A stretch of 64,000 nt of DNA from Brachionus koreanus (taxonomy: Eukaryota; Rotifera; Eurotatoria; Ploima; Brachionidae): the NCBI GenBank assembly GCA_016987375.1, contig PJRA01000263.1, forward strand, positions 4,737,851 through 4,801,850, read 5' to 3'. Both the position numbers and the translations under genes were made by a program. Of this stretch, positions 47,301 through 63,743 are shown piece by piece. The notes beneath the pieces are model-generated. The model was not told the origin of the DNA. It saw only the letters and a list, made by a program, of their open reading frames with translations, and made no database searches. Position 1 is the stretch's first letter. The number at the start of each line of letters is the position of its first letter.

Positions 47301-50300
47301 CGATCTTTTTTATTACGGTTAATTTTAATCTCACTATCTGAGATTGTTCTAAATTGAGCTCACGAGATGATAAAATCTATACCTTTTTTTCGGCCGAATT
47401 GTTCATATCAATTACCGAAAAAGTGACTCTGAATAATGAATTAATTTTTCAAGCATAAGAAATTGGATAATTTTAAAAAATTAGTTGTTTTTTTTTTCAA
47501 TTAAAGGTAAAATATCTGTTGAATATTATTCACGCTTGAGACCATAATAAACTTTAAATAACGGTTCATAACAATCAAAAAATTTAAAATTCAAATTTTT
47601 TCTAATCTCCCAAGTCAAATCTAATTAGGTTAATTGTGCTTCAAATTTTAGAAACGATAAAATTCCCGGAATTTTACAATTGATTCCGACACAATCAAAT
47701 ACTTTATAATCTTTGCATCCCGATTGACCAGCAATTAATAAATTTACTTGTGACATTTGCAAAGTTAAGAAAAATAACTTTGACTAATCTTTAGAAAAAT
47801 ATTTGATTGACAGTCCGATCCTACCTGGCAAACAAGTGGTTAATTGCAGTTGGCTTTTAATTTGACAAAAAAAACTTTAATCATGAAAAAAAAACTGCCC
47901 CAGGTCAAAAATTTCATGCAAAAAGACTATATTAACTTATTGATTTTAAAAAAGTGAGCATACGTTTGATGTATTTTTTTGACTAATGGACAAATGATAA
48001 ATATTGTCGCTATTAGTAATTGACGTCGTATGCCGTTCGTCAATTTCCCAAAAGGCAATAAACAATTGTTTTGACTAATAGAATGATAAAAGTAATTATC
48101 ATTATGATTTTATCTTTTGTCGACAGTGAAACAGACTACATTCAAAAAAGCCTGCTTGCTTGACTAACTTTGTTTGATGCTTTTTTTTTTATTGTCCATG
48201 TTTTTTTGTCCTGCCAACTAAATTTACAATTGTAATTAAGTTTTTAGGGCTTATTCGGATACGAAGTTTTTTTGATGTTTCTAATTAATTAGCTTAATTA
48301 ACTAGATGATGCGCGTTGGCTTTTGTTATATTCGGATAAAAAATTAATGGAATGACAGCAATAAAAATTTGAATTTTTGAAATTTTTGTTTTATTCTCGT
48401 TCTGAATGACTGATGATGTGTGATTTGAATGAAAGCGTAGTCAATAAAGATAATTCTAGTTGAGACGCTTTAAATATTTCGAATAAATATTAAATCAAGC
48501 AAAAAAAAATAAGAGAAGAATCTATAATTGACAATTTTAATTTAAAACTTTTGAAACAAGAGTCGTCAATGTTGAATTATTTAACTGATGACTTATCACT
48601 TTAAGGAACAGCTCAAATAAGATGCCAAGTTGCTTATCGAATTACTTGCTTGTTGCCAAAAGATCTTTGGTCTCATATTTCTCTAATTAATTTAGAACAT
48701 TTGATTTGCAGCCATAAACCAATTTGACAATTTTTTTTTTTCAAATCAAAAATAAAAAACTTTTAATTAACTTATTGATTTTATCGTATCCTGCTAATCT
48801 ATTGTATCTTTGGAAAAAAATAATTAAAAATTCGATCTTTTAACAAGGTATCCTTGTTCACTTATTTGCTCTCATATTTCAACTTTGTTTACTCTATTAG
48901 CCATTCAATATTCTATTATAGTCAATTGAAAATAATATTTTTTTTTAATTTTTCAAATTCGTGTGTGAGCTCAATATATTTTGAGAAATTTTTCAGTACA
49001 ACAAATGTTCTGGCCATGATATGTTGTCCGAAAATTGTCATTGGAATTGTCCAGCAAATTTCATCTCCTGCTAAATTTAAATGTCTAAAACTCATATGTT
49101 TAATTGATCAAGTCTACTTTGAATTAATTTTTTTGAGCTAATTTCTAGAAGAAAATAAAACATTTGCAATTTAAGCAATAAATTTCGTTGTGACAGACTG
49201 TGAGAGTCCGCGAGTTTCAATCAATTATTGCAACTAGGCACGCGATTTCTAGAAAAGGCATTGATAAATAGAAGGAGATAAATCAATGACTTGCATAATT
49301 TTTTTTTTTATCAATATAAAAATACTAATCAGATTTTTTCTTATTTTCAATAAATCAAGTATGCTAATCGCTATTAATTGTCACATAAATTCAATAGAGA
49401 TTTTAGATTTTTTAATCGTTTATTTGGACAATAAAAAAATTAAATTTTAACAATAGGACTTAATCACTTATTTGCCAAATAATATTGATAACAATCAGAC
49501 CTGTGATGAAAAAAAAATAATAGAACATATTAATCAATTTAAACTATTTTGAATACTTGAGATTAAGTTGGAGCTTTATTTTTCTTACAAATTAAGTGCT
49601 TTATTTGTATATCTCTAAAGTAAAGCATCTCTGGAGAGAGATTAATGAATGACAATTGATTTTGGGAAAAAATTTTCTTGCCAAATCTGTGATCGATTAT
49701 GCGCATATCTAGTGGCAATCAATTTGACTTAATTGAATTTTTTTTATTTAAAAAATTTCTTTTTAGTTTTATTTTCTTCTAAAGGCACCCGTAGCATTTA
49801 TTTGACGCAATTTGGCTCAAATCTTTTCAAGTCGCGTTCTTCTATTGATTCGAAACTAGGGCTTAATTGCCAAAAAGATATAAATTATTTCAAATAGAAA
49901 TCAATTGAAGCTTGCCTTCGTCTTTTTTCTCTCAAACAAAATTTGCATGATATAAATGATTGAATTTTGTTCCATTTAAATTTCTTATTTCTTTTAGTCG
50001 ACTTGGATTTTTAAAATTACAATTATTTATTAGCATTTTGTTTTTTATCAAAGTATTTTATAAATTAAACTTCGTAAACATAAGTTTGCCAACATGAAAA
50101 AAAATAAAACAGCAAAATAAAAGAAAAATTATTGATTTATATAAGTTTATTTTTTGTATTATAATATTTAAAATATAAACAAAATTATTATCAAAAAATA
50201 AAAAGAAAAAAAAAACAAAAATTAAAATTATCAAACTACTTTAAACAATAAAATAAAACGCAATAATTTAAGATTAGTTATTAGATATTGTGTGAAAAAA

Positions 50301-50527
50301 GTCCATTCTCTCTTTTTATCCTAGTGTGTTTGTTTTTTAAACGCTTCAGTCTAATTTTTAAAGAAAAAAATTTACAATTTTAATATTAAACTTTTGGTTA
50401 AAGCTTGTATGTAAAAATTAAATTAGAAAAAAAATTTTCCTCTTCAAAATACACATTAAATTTTATAACAAAAAAAAATATCTCTTAGTTAAAAAAATAT
50501 AAGAAATTTATCCATTTTAAATCATTT
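44331..50527. other. Long noncoding stretch 3' of the EBF gene
   Basis: Six kilobases without a gene I can support. From about 45.8 to 50.0 kb the sequence is less homopolymeric than other intergenic DNA, with many AATTA homeodomain-like cores, TCAATTTGAC-like words and ATCA/TGAT repeats. It could be the cis-regulatory domain of EBF (inference). A 95-codon frame at 48854-49141 has no recognisable domain. Confidence 0.45.
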
Positions 50528-52705
<2,178 letters not shown>

Positions 52706-55700
52706 TTTTATTTATTTACGCTTCGACTAATAAGTTTGTGTGACTTGTTCAGATAATTCCACTAGTGATAATTAAAAGATATCCTACAGTCAGTTTAAAT
52801 TAAGTTTTTGTTTTGCTGTGTATGTTTGTGTGTGTGTGTAAAATTAAATCTAGAACAAAATTAAAAATATTTTATTGTCAGAATGGAATAGACTGTCACA
52901 GAGAGATAGTTGAAGAGGTGTCTTGGCGCCATTACTCTAGCTGCACTAGTCGCAAATAGAGTAACAACAACTAAGAAAAAAAAACAAAATATTTTTGTTT
53001 GATTAGTAATCTTTTCTACTAAATATAATAGAACTAGAAGTAATTCTTATTTTATATTTTGGTTGCCTGTTATTGTTATTGCTAGAGAGAAGAAAAATTT
53101 TATGATTGGTCTGAGAACTAGCTAGCTTGAGCACCGCCTCTTAAAATTTCTCATTCGTTTGCTGAAATGATTTTGATTGAAAATTATTTTATTGGCTCCA
53201 CGTTTCTAGCTTGATTCATTGATTCACTTCTCCTCTTTCTCTTTTTGTTGTTGTTGTTCAGCTATTGTCTTGATCACTCTTCCTACTGTATTTTTGACAA
53301 ACTTTCCGAAATGCTCTGATAAAACTATTTGTGCATAGCATAGGTAAGCTATTTAGTTAATTGAAAATATTAATTAATAAAAAAACAACTGAAAAATATA
53401 AATATATTTTCTCCGTAATAAATCTTTGTGTCACCTTGTTAATTAAAAATTATGAACAAAAATAACGCTGATTGCTTTTGTTACATGCAACCTGTGCTCT
53501 GGGCTTTGTGCTACTTGCTTTAACCTAATCCTCGGCAGAGTTTCGATTTAATTTTCCCTGAAGATAGGAAAAAAAAGCAAGCATATTAAAAGCGATATAT
53601 GAAAAATTAATTGTCTATCGATTACTCAAAAGAATTAGAGCCACCTAAGCCAAGTCCCATATTAATAAACTTTAGCTAAATGCAGTGAATAAATAAGAAA
53701 ACTTTTTTTTTATATACGGCCAAGGAGCATGACACGCGGTCGTTCAAACGATTGCGCTATTTCGTGCCTAAAAATTTAATTATCGCTGATTACTTTTAAA
53801 AATTTATATCAGTAGCTTATTCGCGTGTTTAACTCGAAGCTAAAAATAGATAATATAAATTGTCTATTTATACAAAAAGTCAATACATGCGGCTAATGTC
53901 TCTTTTAATCGCACGGCTTATCCAATCAGTCAATCAATCAAATTGATGACCAATAATTTGATAGAATTACCTTTGCAAGCCAAGCAGGACTCTTTGTTAT
54001 TCTAGGCGCAGTGTCTTTAATAATCCAGTAATTATCAAACAATTTATCTTTGATTAAACTTAGTTGGATTATTTTGATTGAGAAAGTCCGAATGCAGATA
54101 TTTTTATCAAATCATCAGACTATAAATCAACGAGAATGGCAACTAAATTCGGCGCTAGGCTCTCAGATATCAGCATGATTGTTTACATGATTGGCTTACG
54201 CTTACCTTTATTAATTCAGTCACGGTATTAGGTAAACAATGTTTTAGGCATATTAATTTCTCATCTAACCTATCTGATTAAATAAAGAAAAAAAAAAGAA
54301 ACAACAAACTTATCTCTCTTTGTTTAAATCGATTTTTTAACAGTTTATTTTATAGAAAACAAATAACTGAGTCGAATGGATCCGATTTCCCAAATTTAAA
54401 TTTTAAATCCTTGCTAATTGAATTAGAATAAGCGAGAGATAATATGAGAAATCAGAACGAGTGAAAGTATCGCATAGTCTTGCATCTCTCGGGCAACCAA
54501 GAAAAATCCGAAATCTGATTAAACAATTTCTTGAGGCCTTAGGGACCTTGCGGATACATTCAGAAGTTGTTGTTGTTGATGATGTTGTTAATGATTTTAT
54601 TCAAATTAGATAAATCAATTTTAGATACGTGACAATAATTTTAAGCTTTATTGGTAACAAAATCAAAATGCCACTACTTAGTCTCTGAGGACTTTTTTTT
54701 TCTAACAAAAATTTTACTCGCTACATTTATGTGTGAATATGTGATGTAGAGTTGATTTTATGAATGCTAGTTTCCACCATTTACCTCACAATCTAACACT
54801 TAAAAGCAAAAATTTTCTATTCACTTGATAATAAATATTTTTGATTCATGATGGACTCACCGTTCAAAATCATATTTTTCCATAGTTTTTTAATTACTCT
54901 CAAAATCATGTAACCGATATGACAAATTGCATAACATGACCAATGACTTGAGAAAATTAATTACATTGCTGATCATCTAATGAAAAGATATTTTATTTTT
55001 TTTATTAAGAAGAGCTAAAATTAAAACATTAGTTGGATTTATGTATGATGAAAGTTGAAATTTCAGAATTAAAAAAATGTTTCCTGCTTTTAATTTAGAA
55101 ATATACATTTCTGCAATTCAAAAAACATTAAATTTTTATAGCCTGTTGTAGATTGATATTAATTTTTTTTTATTTTTATAAGATTAGGCACTCTGTTAAA
55201 TTTTAAATTGTTGAAGAAAGCATTATTAGATTAGTCTTTAGAATTTTGGATAAAAAAAAATCGATTCTGTCAACCATAAAAAAGAAAAAATAGTTTGAGA
55301 ACAAAACAGCTATTTAATTTTTTGTTTTTGCATTCAAAATTTATTTATTTTTATCCATTTAATTTAAAAATAAAAATTTCAAATAATAAAAATAAATGAC
55401 TTCTCACAACATAATAGAATTTAAAGCGAAAATTTATTTTACTAAATTCGTTTTAACAATTAAATCATTTATTTAAAATCAAAATTTAAAGAAAAGATTT
55501 TCAAGTATTTTTTGTTAAATTAAATTTAATTTGAGATATATTCTCATGATAAGCAAACGTTAGACACCATAAACAAATATTTGGTTTAATTCTGCAGTAG
55601 TGTAAATTTTAGAGTAAAATCTCGAGACAAACTCTGCATTTTCAAATTTTAAGCTGCAATTTTAATTGCGCAGTTAAATCAAATAGTTTTATGTAAAATG

Positions 55701-56924
55701 CAAAGTTTTTTTCGAGAATGTTTTCTAGACAGAAATCAATGTTTTGACTAATAGATCTCATCTATTGTCAATAAATGTTTTGTGTTTCGTTATTAAAATA
55801 TGACTCCTATATGTTTTAACTCAATTTAATTCAAAGATAAAAAATGCCTTACTCCTAGTTCCTAACTTTATACTCTCTAAACTTACATTCATAAAATATT
55901 TGCAGAGTTTTAGAAGTAAAAAAGTCTAAAATTGAATCTTTACTTTAAATTTTATTCTTCAATAAAATAAAATTTATATGCAAAAAGTCTTAAAAATGTT
56001 TTATTGAAAATTGTAGAATGATCATAAACTCAAAGATATTAGGATTTTATTAATAGAATAAACTAGTTTCACTTTTAATTTTCAAATAAGATATCGATTA
56101 TTTAATTCTTAGTTGATCTAAAAAAATCTAATGCTTTTTTCTGATTATCAAAATATAAGTAATCATCAAAGTTTTGATTAAAATGATTGAAGACTTCATA
56201 TTCCATGAAACTTTTTAATTTTAACATATATTGATGAACAAACTTTTCGATTCAACTTTGATTGGACTTATAAAGATTTAAGTAACTTTTTTTTTTCGAG
56301 TAATTGTTATTGACATTATGTTTAGGTAAAAGTCACTCAAACCTTATATAAGCCCAACCAAAGTTGGTACCAAATCTCTGCTAACGAATAAACATTATTA
56401 AAATTAATAAAACAAGAAAAGAAATAACATCTATAAAATTAAATAAAAGCTCCTAATAAACTAGGTTTTTTTTATATCATTTTGATTTTAAAAAAATAAA
56501 TTATTAAGATGAAAAAAGAACATTTAATTTACAAAATTTTAATCTAAAATAATTGTTGATTTTTTTTCAAGTCTCCCATGTTAAATAAAGAATTTTTGAA
56601 AAATAAAAATTTTTCGATTGTCACTTAGAAAAAACATATTAAATACAAAATATTCAATTAATTAGCCAAATTGATTTTAAAATCGATTTAATATGAATAA
56701 TTCTTAAAAAATATAATGGTCTAAATAAAATATTTTTCAATTTTTAAAAAGCTCTTTAATTGCGAAATTGATGATTTTATTGAAAAAAAAATGAATTTTT
56801 AAAATGAATTCCAAAAATGAATTGGAAAAACAGATAATTCTTGGCTTTGTTTTATTAATACATTCAAAAACATATAGAAATACAAAGAAATTATTTTGAT
56901 TAAATTTTATAAAATTAGAAAATT
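52706..56924. promoter_or_regulatory. Upstream region of EBF
   Basis: 4.2 kb without a supported gene. 52.7-54.6 kb has near-random complexity with GC-richer blocks, e.g. around 52880-52960, 53090-53300 and 53710-53770, and a (GTT)n run near 54565. These suit a promoter and enhancers for a developmental gene (inference). 55.0-56.9 kb is ordinary A+T-rich DNA. Confidence 0.4.
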
Positions 56925-58720
<1,796 letters not shown>

Positions 58721-59180
58721 TTTTGAAGGAATTCTTGTTTTATTTTTTATTTCTTATCTAAAAATAAAATATTTAGCTATTTATAAACCTATTTCATTTA
58801 ATTCAAATTTATAAGTTGTGATTTTGAGTTTTATTCTGGACGATTCTTTTTTGCTATATACAAAATTTAAATATTTTTCAAATGTAGACACACAAGTTTC
58901 TCAAGTCGTATAGTTTTTTTTTAATTATTCTCGTTGCTCAGATCCGTAAATTTGAACTTGAAAAACCTAATTTATTTCTAAAACCGTTGCTGTCTTTTAT
59001 TTTATTCATTAACTGAAGGTAAAGGAAAATCTAGAAAAATTTAAGTAAAAAAATTAACATTTTGTGAACTTAATTGTCTTTTTTTTATTTATAATTAAAT
59101 TAGAAAAATAATTTTCAATTAAATATTTAAAATTTTGAATGTTAAACTTAATAATTTGGATACTTAGAACATCTTTCAGA
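58721..59180. promoter_or_regulatory. Divergent promoter region, RUVBL2 and class II aldolase gene
   Basis: 460 nt between two divergent start codons, A+T-rich, with no recognised binding site. Confidence 0.35.
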
Positions 59181-60439
59181 ATGATCAAGTATACGGGTGT
59201 ACAGAGATTAGTACTTGGACTATTAAACAAGCCAATAAAATGGACCAGAAGTTTTTCTTCAGGTATTAATTAAAAATTATTTAAAAAATTTGTTCAAGAG
59301 TTAAAATTCTATGTAATTTCTATGACATCTGTTTGACTCAAAAAAAAGCCTTTGAAAGCTTAAGATTAAACATTTTTTATCTAAAAAAATTAATACTTGG
59401 GAACAAACATTTTATTATATAGTTAGCGATCTAATTAGTTTAAAGATAAGTTTGCATATAAAATCAATGATATAAAATCTAGATATCAATATATGTCTAA
59501 TCATATTGAAAGATGTAAATTGGCATCAGTTTACAGATTAGTTGATCTAAGAAATTGGAGTTGGAGCATTTACAATCATATAACAGTATGAAAATTATTA
59601 AATTGATTTAAGTTCAAAATTGAATTTTAAAGTTGAGATGCAATGATCATCCAGATTATTTTCTAATCAATCCATTTGGACTTTTTTATTCGGAAATAAC
59701 AGCTTCTAAATTACTAAAAATTGATTCAAAATGTACGTATAATTTTTTGAAAATTTTTATATTCAACTTATTTAGTGATTTAAATTCTAAAAGGTAACAT
59801 AATCGAAAGGGGTACAACTACATATGGTCTAAATAAAGCCGGATTCACTCTCCATTCAACAATACATAATGCACGTAAAGACATAAATGCAGTGATACAT
59901 GTTCATACTGGATTAGCAGCTGGACTGTCTACTTTGAAATGCGGGTTTTTACCCATTTCCCAAGAAGCCTTAATTTGTGGGAACGTTAGTTATCATGACT
60001 ATGAAGGCATTTTGATCGATGATGCTGTCAGACAAAGAATTACTAATGATCTTGGGCCTGAGAATAAAATTATGATTTTAAGAAATCATGGAGTAGTCTT
60101 TTGTGGACAGACCATAGAGGAAGCATGGTTTTATTTAATGACTTTTATGACTGCTGTTGAAATTCAGTTTCATGCTCTATCAGCTGCTAATGGAATAGAA
60201 AATTTGATAATACCATCAAGTGATATTCTTGATCAAGTTCAAAAAGTTGTCAAAAATAACTTAGCTAATGAACAACCAATTGACGGAGTTCAATGGAAAT
60301 TAGGCGAACTTGAATTTGAAGCAGAGATGAGGAGACTTGATTTAATGGTAATTTGTTTAAAAATAAATTTTTTTTGTAATATTTTGTATTTTAGGGATAT
60401 GAAACAGGGTATCCTTATAAGAAGCCTTTAAATGACTAA
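59181..60439 (+). CDS. Class II aldolase/adducin head-domain protein
   Basis: Exons 59181-59262, 59446-59585, 59633-59732, 59794-60347, 60395-60439 give 306 aa. The class II aldolase fold is clear: LASVYRLVDLRNWSWSIYNH, GTTTYGLNKAGFTLH, metal-ligand HVH in AVIHVHTGLA, ISQEALICGN, and ILRNHGVVFCG. It ends EMRRLDLM-GYETGYPYKKP, close to the adducin head. There is no adducin neck or MARCKS-like tail, so it is not a full adducin. The first ~28 residues (MIKYTGVQRLVLGLLNKPIK) are basic, amphipathic and free of acidic residues, like a mitochondrial presequence. The substrate is unknown. METTL23 starts 109 nt downstream on the same strand. Confidence 0.9.
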
Positions 60440-60548
60440 ATAAATTTTTTTAAATTTTTTTGTTTTAATAAAATTCGTGTTGAAGTAATTTTTGACCTAT
60501 GAAATTCAGATCGATTATTTACTTTAATATCTAGTTTTAATTTAAGAA

Positions 60549-61520
60549 ATGAATAATTTTAATATTTCTTCATACTTTTTAAATTCAAATAATAATTCAA
60601 AAATAGAAATTAGAATTGCTGAAGTAAATTTTTTGAAATTTTAAAACTTTGAAAACAAATAAAAAGATTATTAGTTATGTAAAGCAAATTATGGTTATTA
60701 CATATGGCCATGTTCAATTACACTTGCAAATTATATTTGTCAAAACAAAAACTCAATATTTGATTGTGAAAATAGTGTTCTATTGGAAGTAATATTAGCT
60801 TTAATTTTTAAGAAAAAGTTTATTCAAATTTTATTAGATTGGTGCAGGAACAGCATTGCCATCAATTATTGCTAAAAAAATATGCAAATTTAAAAAAGTG
60901 ATAGTTACAGACAATTTAAACGAAAACCCAAACTTACTTGATTTAATTAAATATTCGCTTAATTTAAATGAAATAGAATTTAATTTAAACCTAACTGATT
61001 TTGATCATAGTGTTACTATTCAACATTTTGACTGGACAAATTTAGACAGCAAAATCTTAAATAGAATGCCGAAAATCAATTTTATCATTGGTTCTGATGT
61101 TTTTTTTGATTCTAGATGTAACTTTTATTTTAATTTTTTTTTAAAAATTTTTCTCTTTAGTATTTGAAGGTAAATTTGAATTCATTTTTGTCGTGTTTGA
61201 TTCTAAGGAATAAAAATTTAGATCTGGTCGTAGCTATCAAATTTTTGATTGAAACAAATAATGAAGGGATAATATTTTATACTTCCTATCAAATTAGAAG
61301 GTATAACTTTTATATATTTATATATATATGAGATAATTTCTTAATTAATCAAAGCTTTGACTCGTATATGAAATTAATTTTTTTGTTGGAAAAGTATGAT
61401 TTGAAATTTGAGAAAATTGATTTTCAAGATCAAATTTTGTTAAAACTGAATAGAAATGAAGGTTTTTTAGAAACAAATGTTGATTCTCATGAAATAATTC
61501 TTTTAAAAATCTTTAAATAA
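60549..61520 (+). CDS. METTL23: METTL23-like methyltransferase
   Basis: Class I SAM-dependent methyltransferase; human METTL23 is a protein (histone H3R17) arginine methyltransferase. Exons: 60549-60623, 60675-60788, 60838-61117, 61161-61169 (9 nt), 61222-61300, 61355-61520; 240 aa. Motifs: YGYYIWPCSITLANYI upstream of motif I LLEIGAGTALPSIIAKK, motif II-like VIVTDN, IIGSDVFFD, and IFYTSYQIR, all in METTL23 order. The 9-nt exon supplies LFE so that the protein reads DSR-LFE-DLVVAIKFL, matching the family's DFEDIL-type segment. Introns are 43-54 nt. Confidence 0.88.
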
Positions 61521-61535
61521 AGCATAATATAATTA

Positions 61536-61604
61536 GAGTTGGGTACCGTCAGTTGCCGTAACCAGAACGGTTTAGTGGTTGCCACTGACGGTACCCAACA
61601 CTAA
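61536..61604. mobile_element. Minimal palindromic MITE
   Basis: Two inverted copies of TTGGGTACCGTCAGTkGC (61539-61556 and 61581-61599) are separated by only ~25 nt. The right arm with its inner sequence matches ~30 nt of the element at 27070. It appears to be a terminal-repeat-only derivative. Confidence 0.65.
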
Positions 61605-62425
61605 ACATGATGAAATGGCCAAAAATATTAAGTCTTAATAAATTTTTTAAAAATTTTACTGCTAAAAAAGTTTTTTCAATGTTGATTTAAATTTCAGTGA
61701 CATTTATTATGTCTCTGAAAATTATGGAATTAGATTTTTTTTTTTGAGAATTAAAAAGATCAACTGAAAAAATATTTATTTAAGAATTTAAAAAAATCAT
61801 AAGTTAAAATTGAGTTAAAATGAGTTAAAATCATATTTTGACCGCTAAAGAATTCTTCAAATTTGTTTTGTGGATAAAATTTAAAGCACCATGATAAAAA
61901 GAATTAAGCCTTCAAGTAAAAAATAAAATGGTTATCATAAAAATAAGATATATTGATCAGCACCCTTTATCTCAATTAAACAAAAGTACCGAAAAAAATA
62001 ATGCTGAAAATATTATGAGATTTTCAAAAATAAATTAAAATAAATAATCAAATCTAGTGTTAGTAAATACTGAAATTCTAAAATAGAGTAGAGGAAGTCC
62101 AACCAGCACAAAATAAACTGAATTTAATTTTAGATGATAAACCTTAAGATCTTAAAAGATAAAAAATTTTTTTTCTATTTAAAACATCATTAACTAAGTA
62201 AAAAAAAGAAATATTTAAGGAATATCCTCGCCGTTTGGTTAAATTGACAAAAATATTTGTGTGATTCCACTTAATAAAAAACCTAATAAATAAAAAAAAA
62301 TCTTTAAATTATCTTAATTATATTGTTGAATTGCTCAAAAAACAAATTTTTACACTAGAAAAAATTTTTTTAAACTAAAATAAATTAAGAAAAAATTTCC
62401 TTTGTGATTATTTTTATTTTAAATC
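61605..62425. other. Intergenic A+T-rich DNA
   Basis: No gene recognised; contains the convergent 3' ends of METTL23 and archease. Confidence 0.55.
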
Positions 62426-62887
62426 TCAAATATCTATTATAACATATATGTCGTTTGTTGATCGATCACTATGTACTTGCATATTTGAATAAGTAATTGC
62501 TTTTACTTCAGTACCTTGAGGATGCTTTGCCAAATCAAAAACTTCACCATATCCTGTTGCTTTTACGCGCCCTTTAGATGCATCGAAATCGTCAATTACT
62601 ATTTTACATGGAATGAAAAATGGCTCAGCACAGAATTTGAAAAGCCATTCATCAAGCCATTTAAAGACCAAATTGAGCAAATCTCCATCTTCATCTAATT
62701 GAATTTCAAGCTCTTCAATTTGTTTATACTCAACAGTTTCTATATCAGTCATATAGCCAAACATTGACATAGCAATCTGCTCAAACGATTCTTTCAATGA
62801 GTCACCCCAAGCATGTAGTTGAACGTCAGCAGTGTGATCGAGATATTCATATTTTTTAAGCGGCAAAACGAAATTATTATCAGACAT
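62426..62887 (-). CDS. ZBTB8OS: Archease
   Basis: Activator of the RNA ligase RTCB, required for tRNA exon ligation and XBP1 mRNA splicing. Single exon, 153 aa (human 167). The family core is strongly conserved: KYEYLDHTADVQLHAWGDSL, MFGYMTD, FKWLDEWLFKF, CAEPFFIP, GYGEVFDLAKHPQGTEVKAI, TYSNMQV, ending YVIIDI. The metal-site Asp in DHTADV and the C-terminal Asp are present. The N-terminal extension of the human protein is shorter here. The start codon lies 68 nt after the stop of the upstream same-strand gene. Confidence 0.97.
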   Translation of the reverse strand: MSDNNFVLPLKKYEYLDHTADVQLHAWGDSLKESFEQIAMSMFGYMTDIETVEYKQIEELEIQLDEDGDLLNLVFKWLDEWLFKFCAEPFFIPCKIVIDDFDASKGRVKATGYGEVFDLAKHPQGTEVKAITYSNMQVHSDRSTNDIYVIIDI

Positions 62888-62955
62888 TTTTTTTAATAAA
62901 AATTTTATTTTTTTTTTACAAATAAAAAATTTGATTTGTTTTTGCTAATTTTTTT

Positions 62956-63279
62956 TTAATTGTTTTCAGCCTTTTTATCCGATTGTCTTTTTTCTTCCCA
63001 ATATTCCGCTTCTCGTTGCTTTAATTCAATTTCTTCTTCGACTTTGGTACGATATTTCTCAATAAGCATGGGTACTCCCTCTATGAACAATGAGAAAAAA
63101 AAATTTCAATTCATTAATATATTAACTTTTGGAAGACAAATAAAATTACCTTTTTTAAACAAATAGAAATTGTAAAATAAAAGACCGGCACTAACCAAAG
63201 ATACTCCTAGAATACCTGTGATTGTAAATTTGTGCAATTTGTCATATATTTTTAGCCTAGAACTTCCGCTTGAAGACAT
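62956..63279 (-). CDS. Small single-pass membrane protein, unidentified
   Basis: Exons 63279-63150 and 63080-62956 join across a 69-nt intron to give 84 aa. Residues ~19-41 (FTITGILGVSLVSAGLLFYN) form one transmembrane helix. The remainder is a charged helix (RTKVEEEIELKQREAEYWEE) likely to be a coiled coil. The layout resembles small mitochondrial inner-membrane assembly factors, but I cannot name a homologue. It is immediately upstream of archease on the same strand. Confidence 0.75.
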
Positions 63280-63743
63280 AATTTTTCAATTTTCTAAAAC
63301 AGTATCCAGCTTATGTTATGTGAATAAATTTATTTAAAAAAATAAAGAAAGAAATATTTCATTCTGATTAAATACACTCATTTGAAATTAAATTTTGCAA
63401 CATTTCTTCAATGCATATGGCATAAGCGTAAATCTAGTAAAATTTTAAGTTTATTTTATACACATAAACCACATTAATTAAAAGAAAATTCAAGAATTTA
63501 TTAAAAAATGCCTTACTACTATTCAAAAATTTTAAAAATAGAAATCTTTTTAAAGCGTTCCTAGTTCTCAATAATTAGTTAATACTTTAGCAATCTCTAT
63601 TTGGTCCTTTAACAAAAATTTTGCCATGCACTTAATAAAAGAGGTGTGTTTATTCTAAAATCAAAAGTTTTTATAGATTTACTCAAATCATGAGATATTT
63701 TTTTCCATAAATTAACCGAATATAACTAAACCAGTATTAAAAA

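Noticed and set aside
48854..49141. 95-codon plus frame rich in Phe/Ile/Ser
   Set aside because: No homology, no splice context and composition expected from A+T-rich DNA; kept as noncoding.
53710..53770. GC-richer patch considered as a tRNA or tRNA relic
   Set aside because: No cloverleaf can be drawn; A and B boxes are absent.
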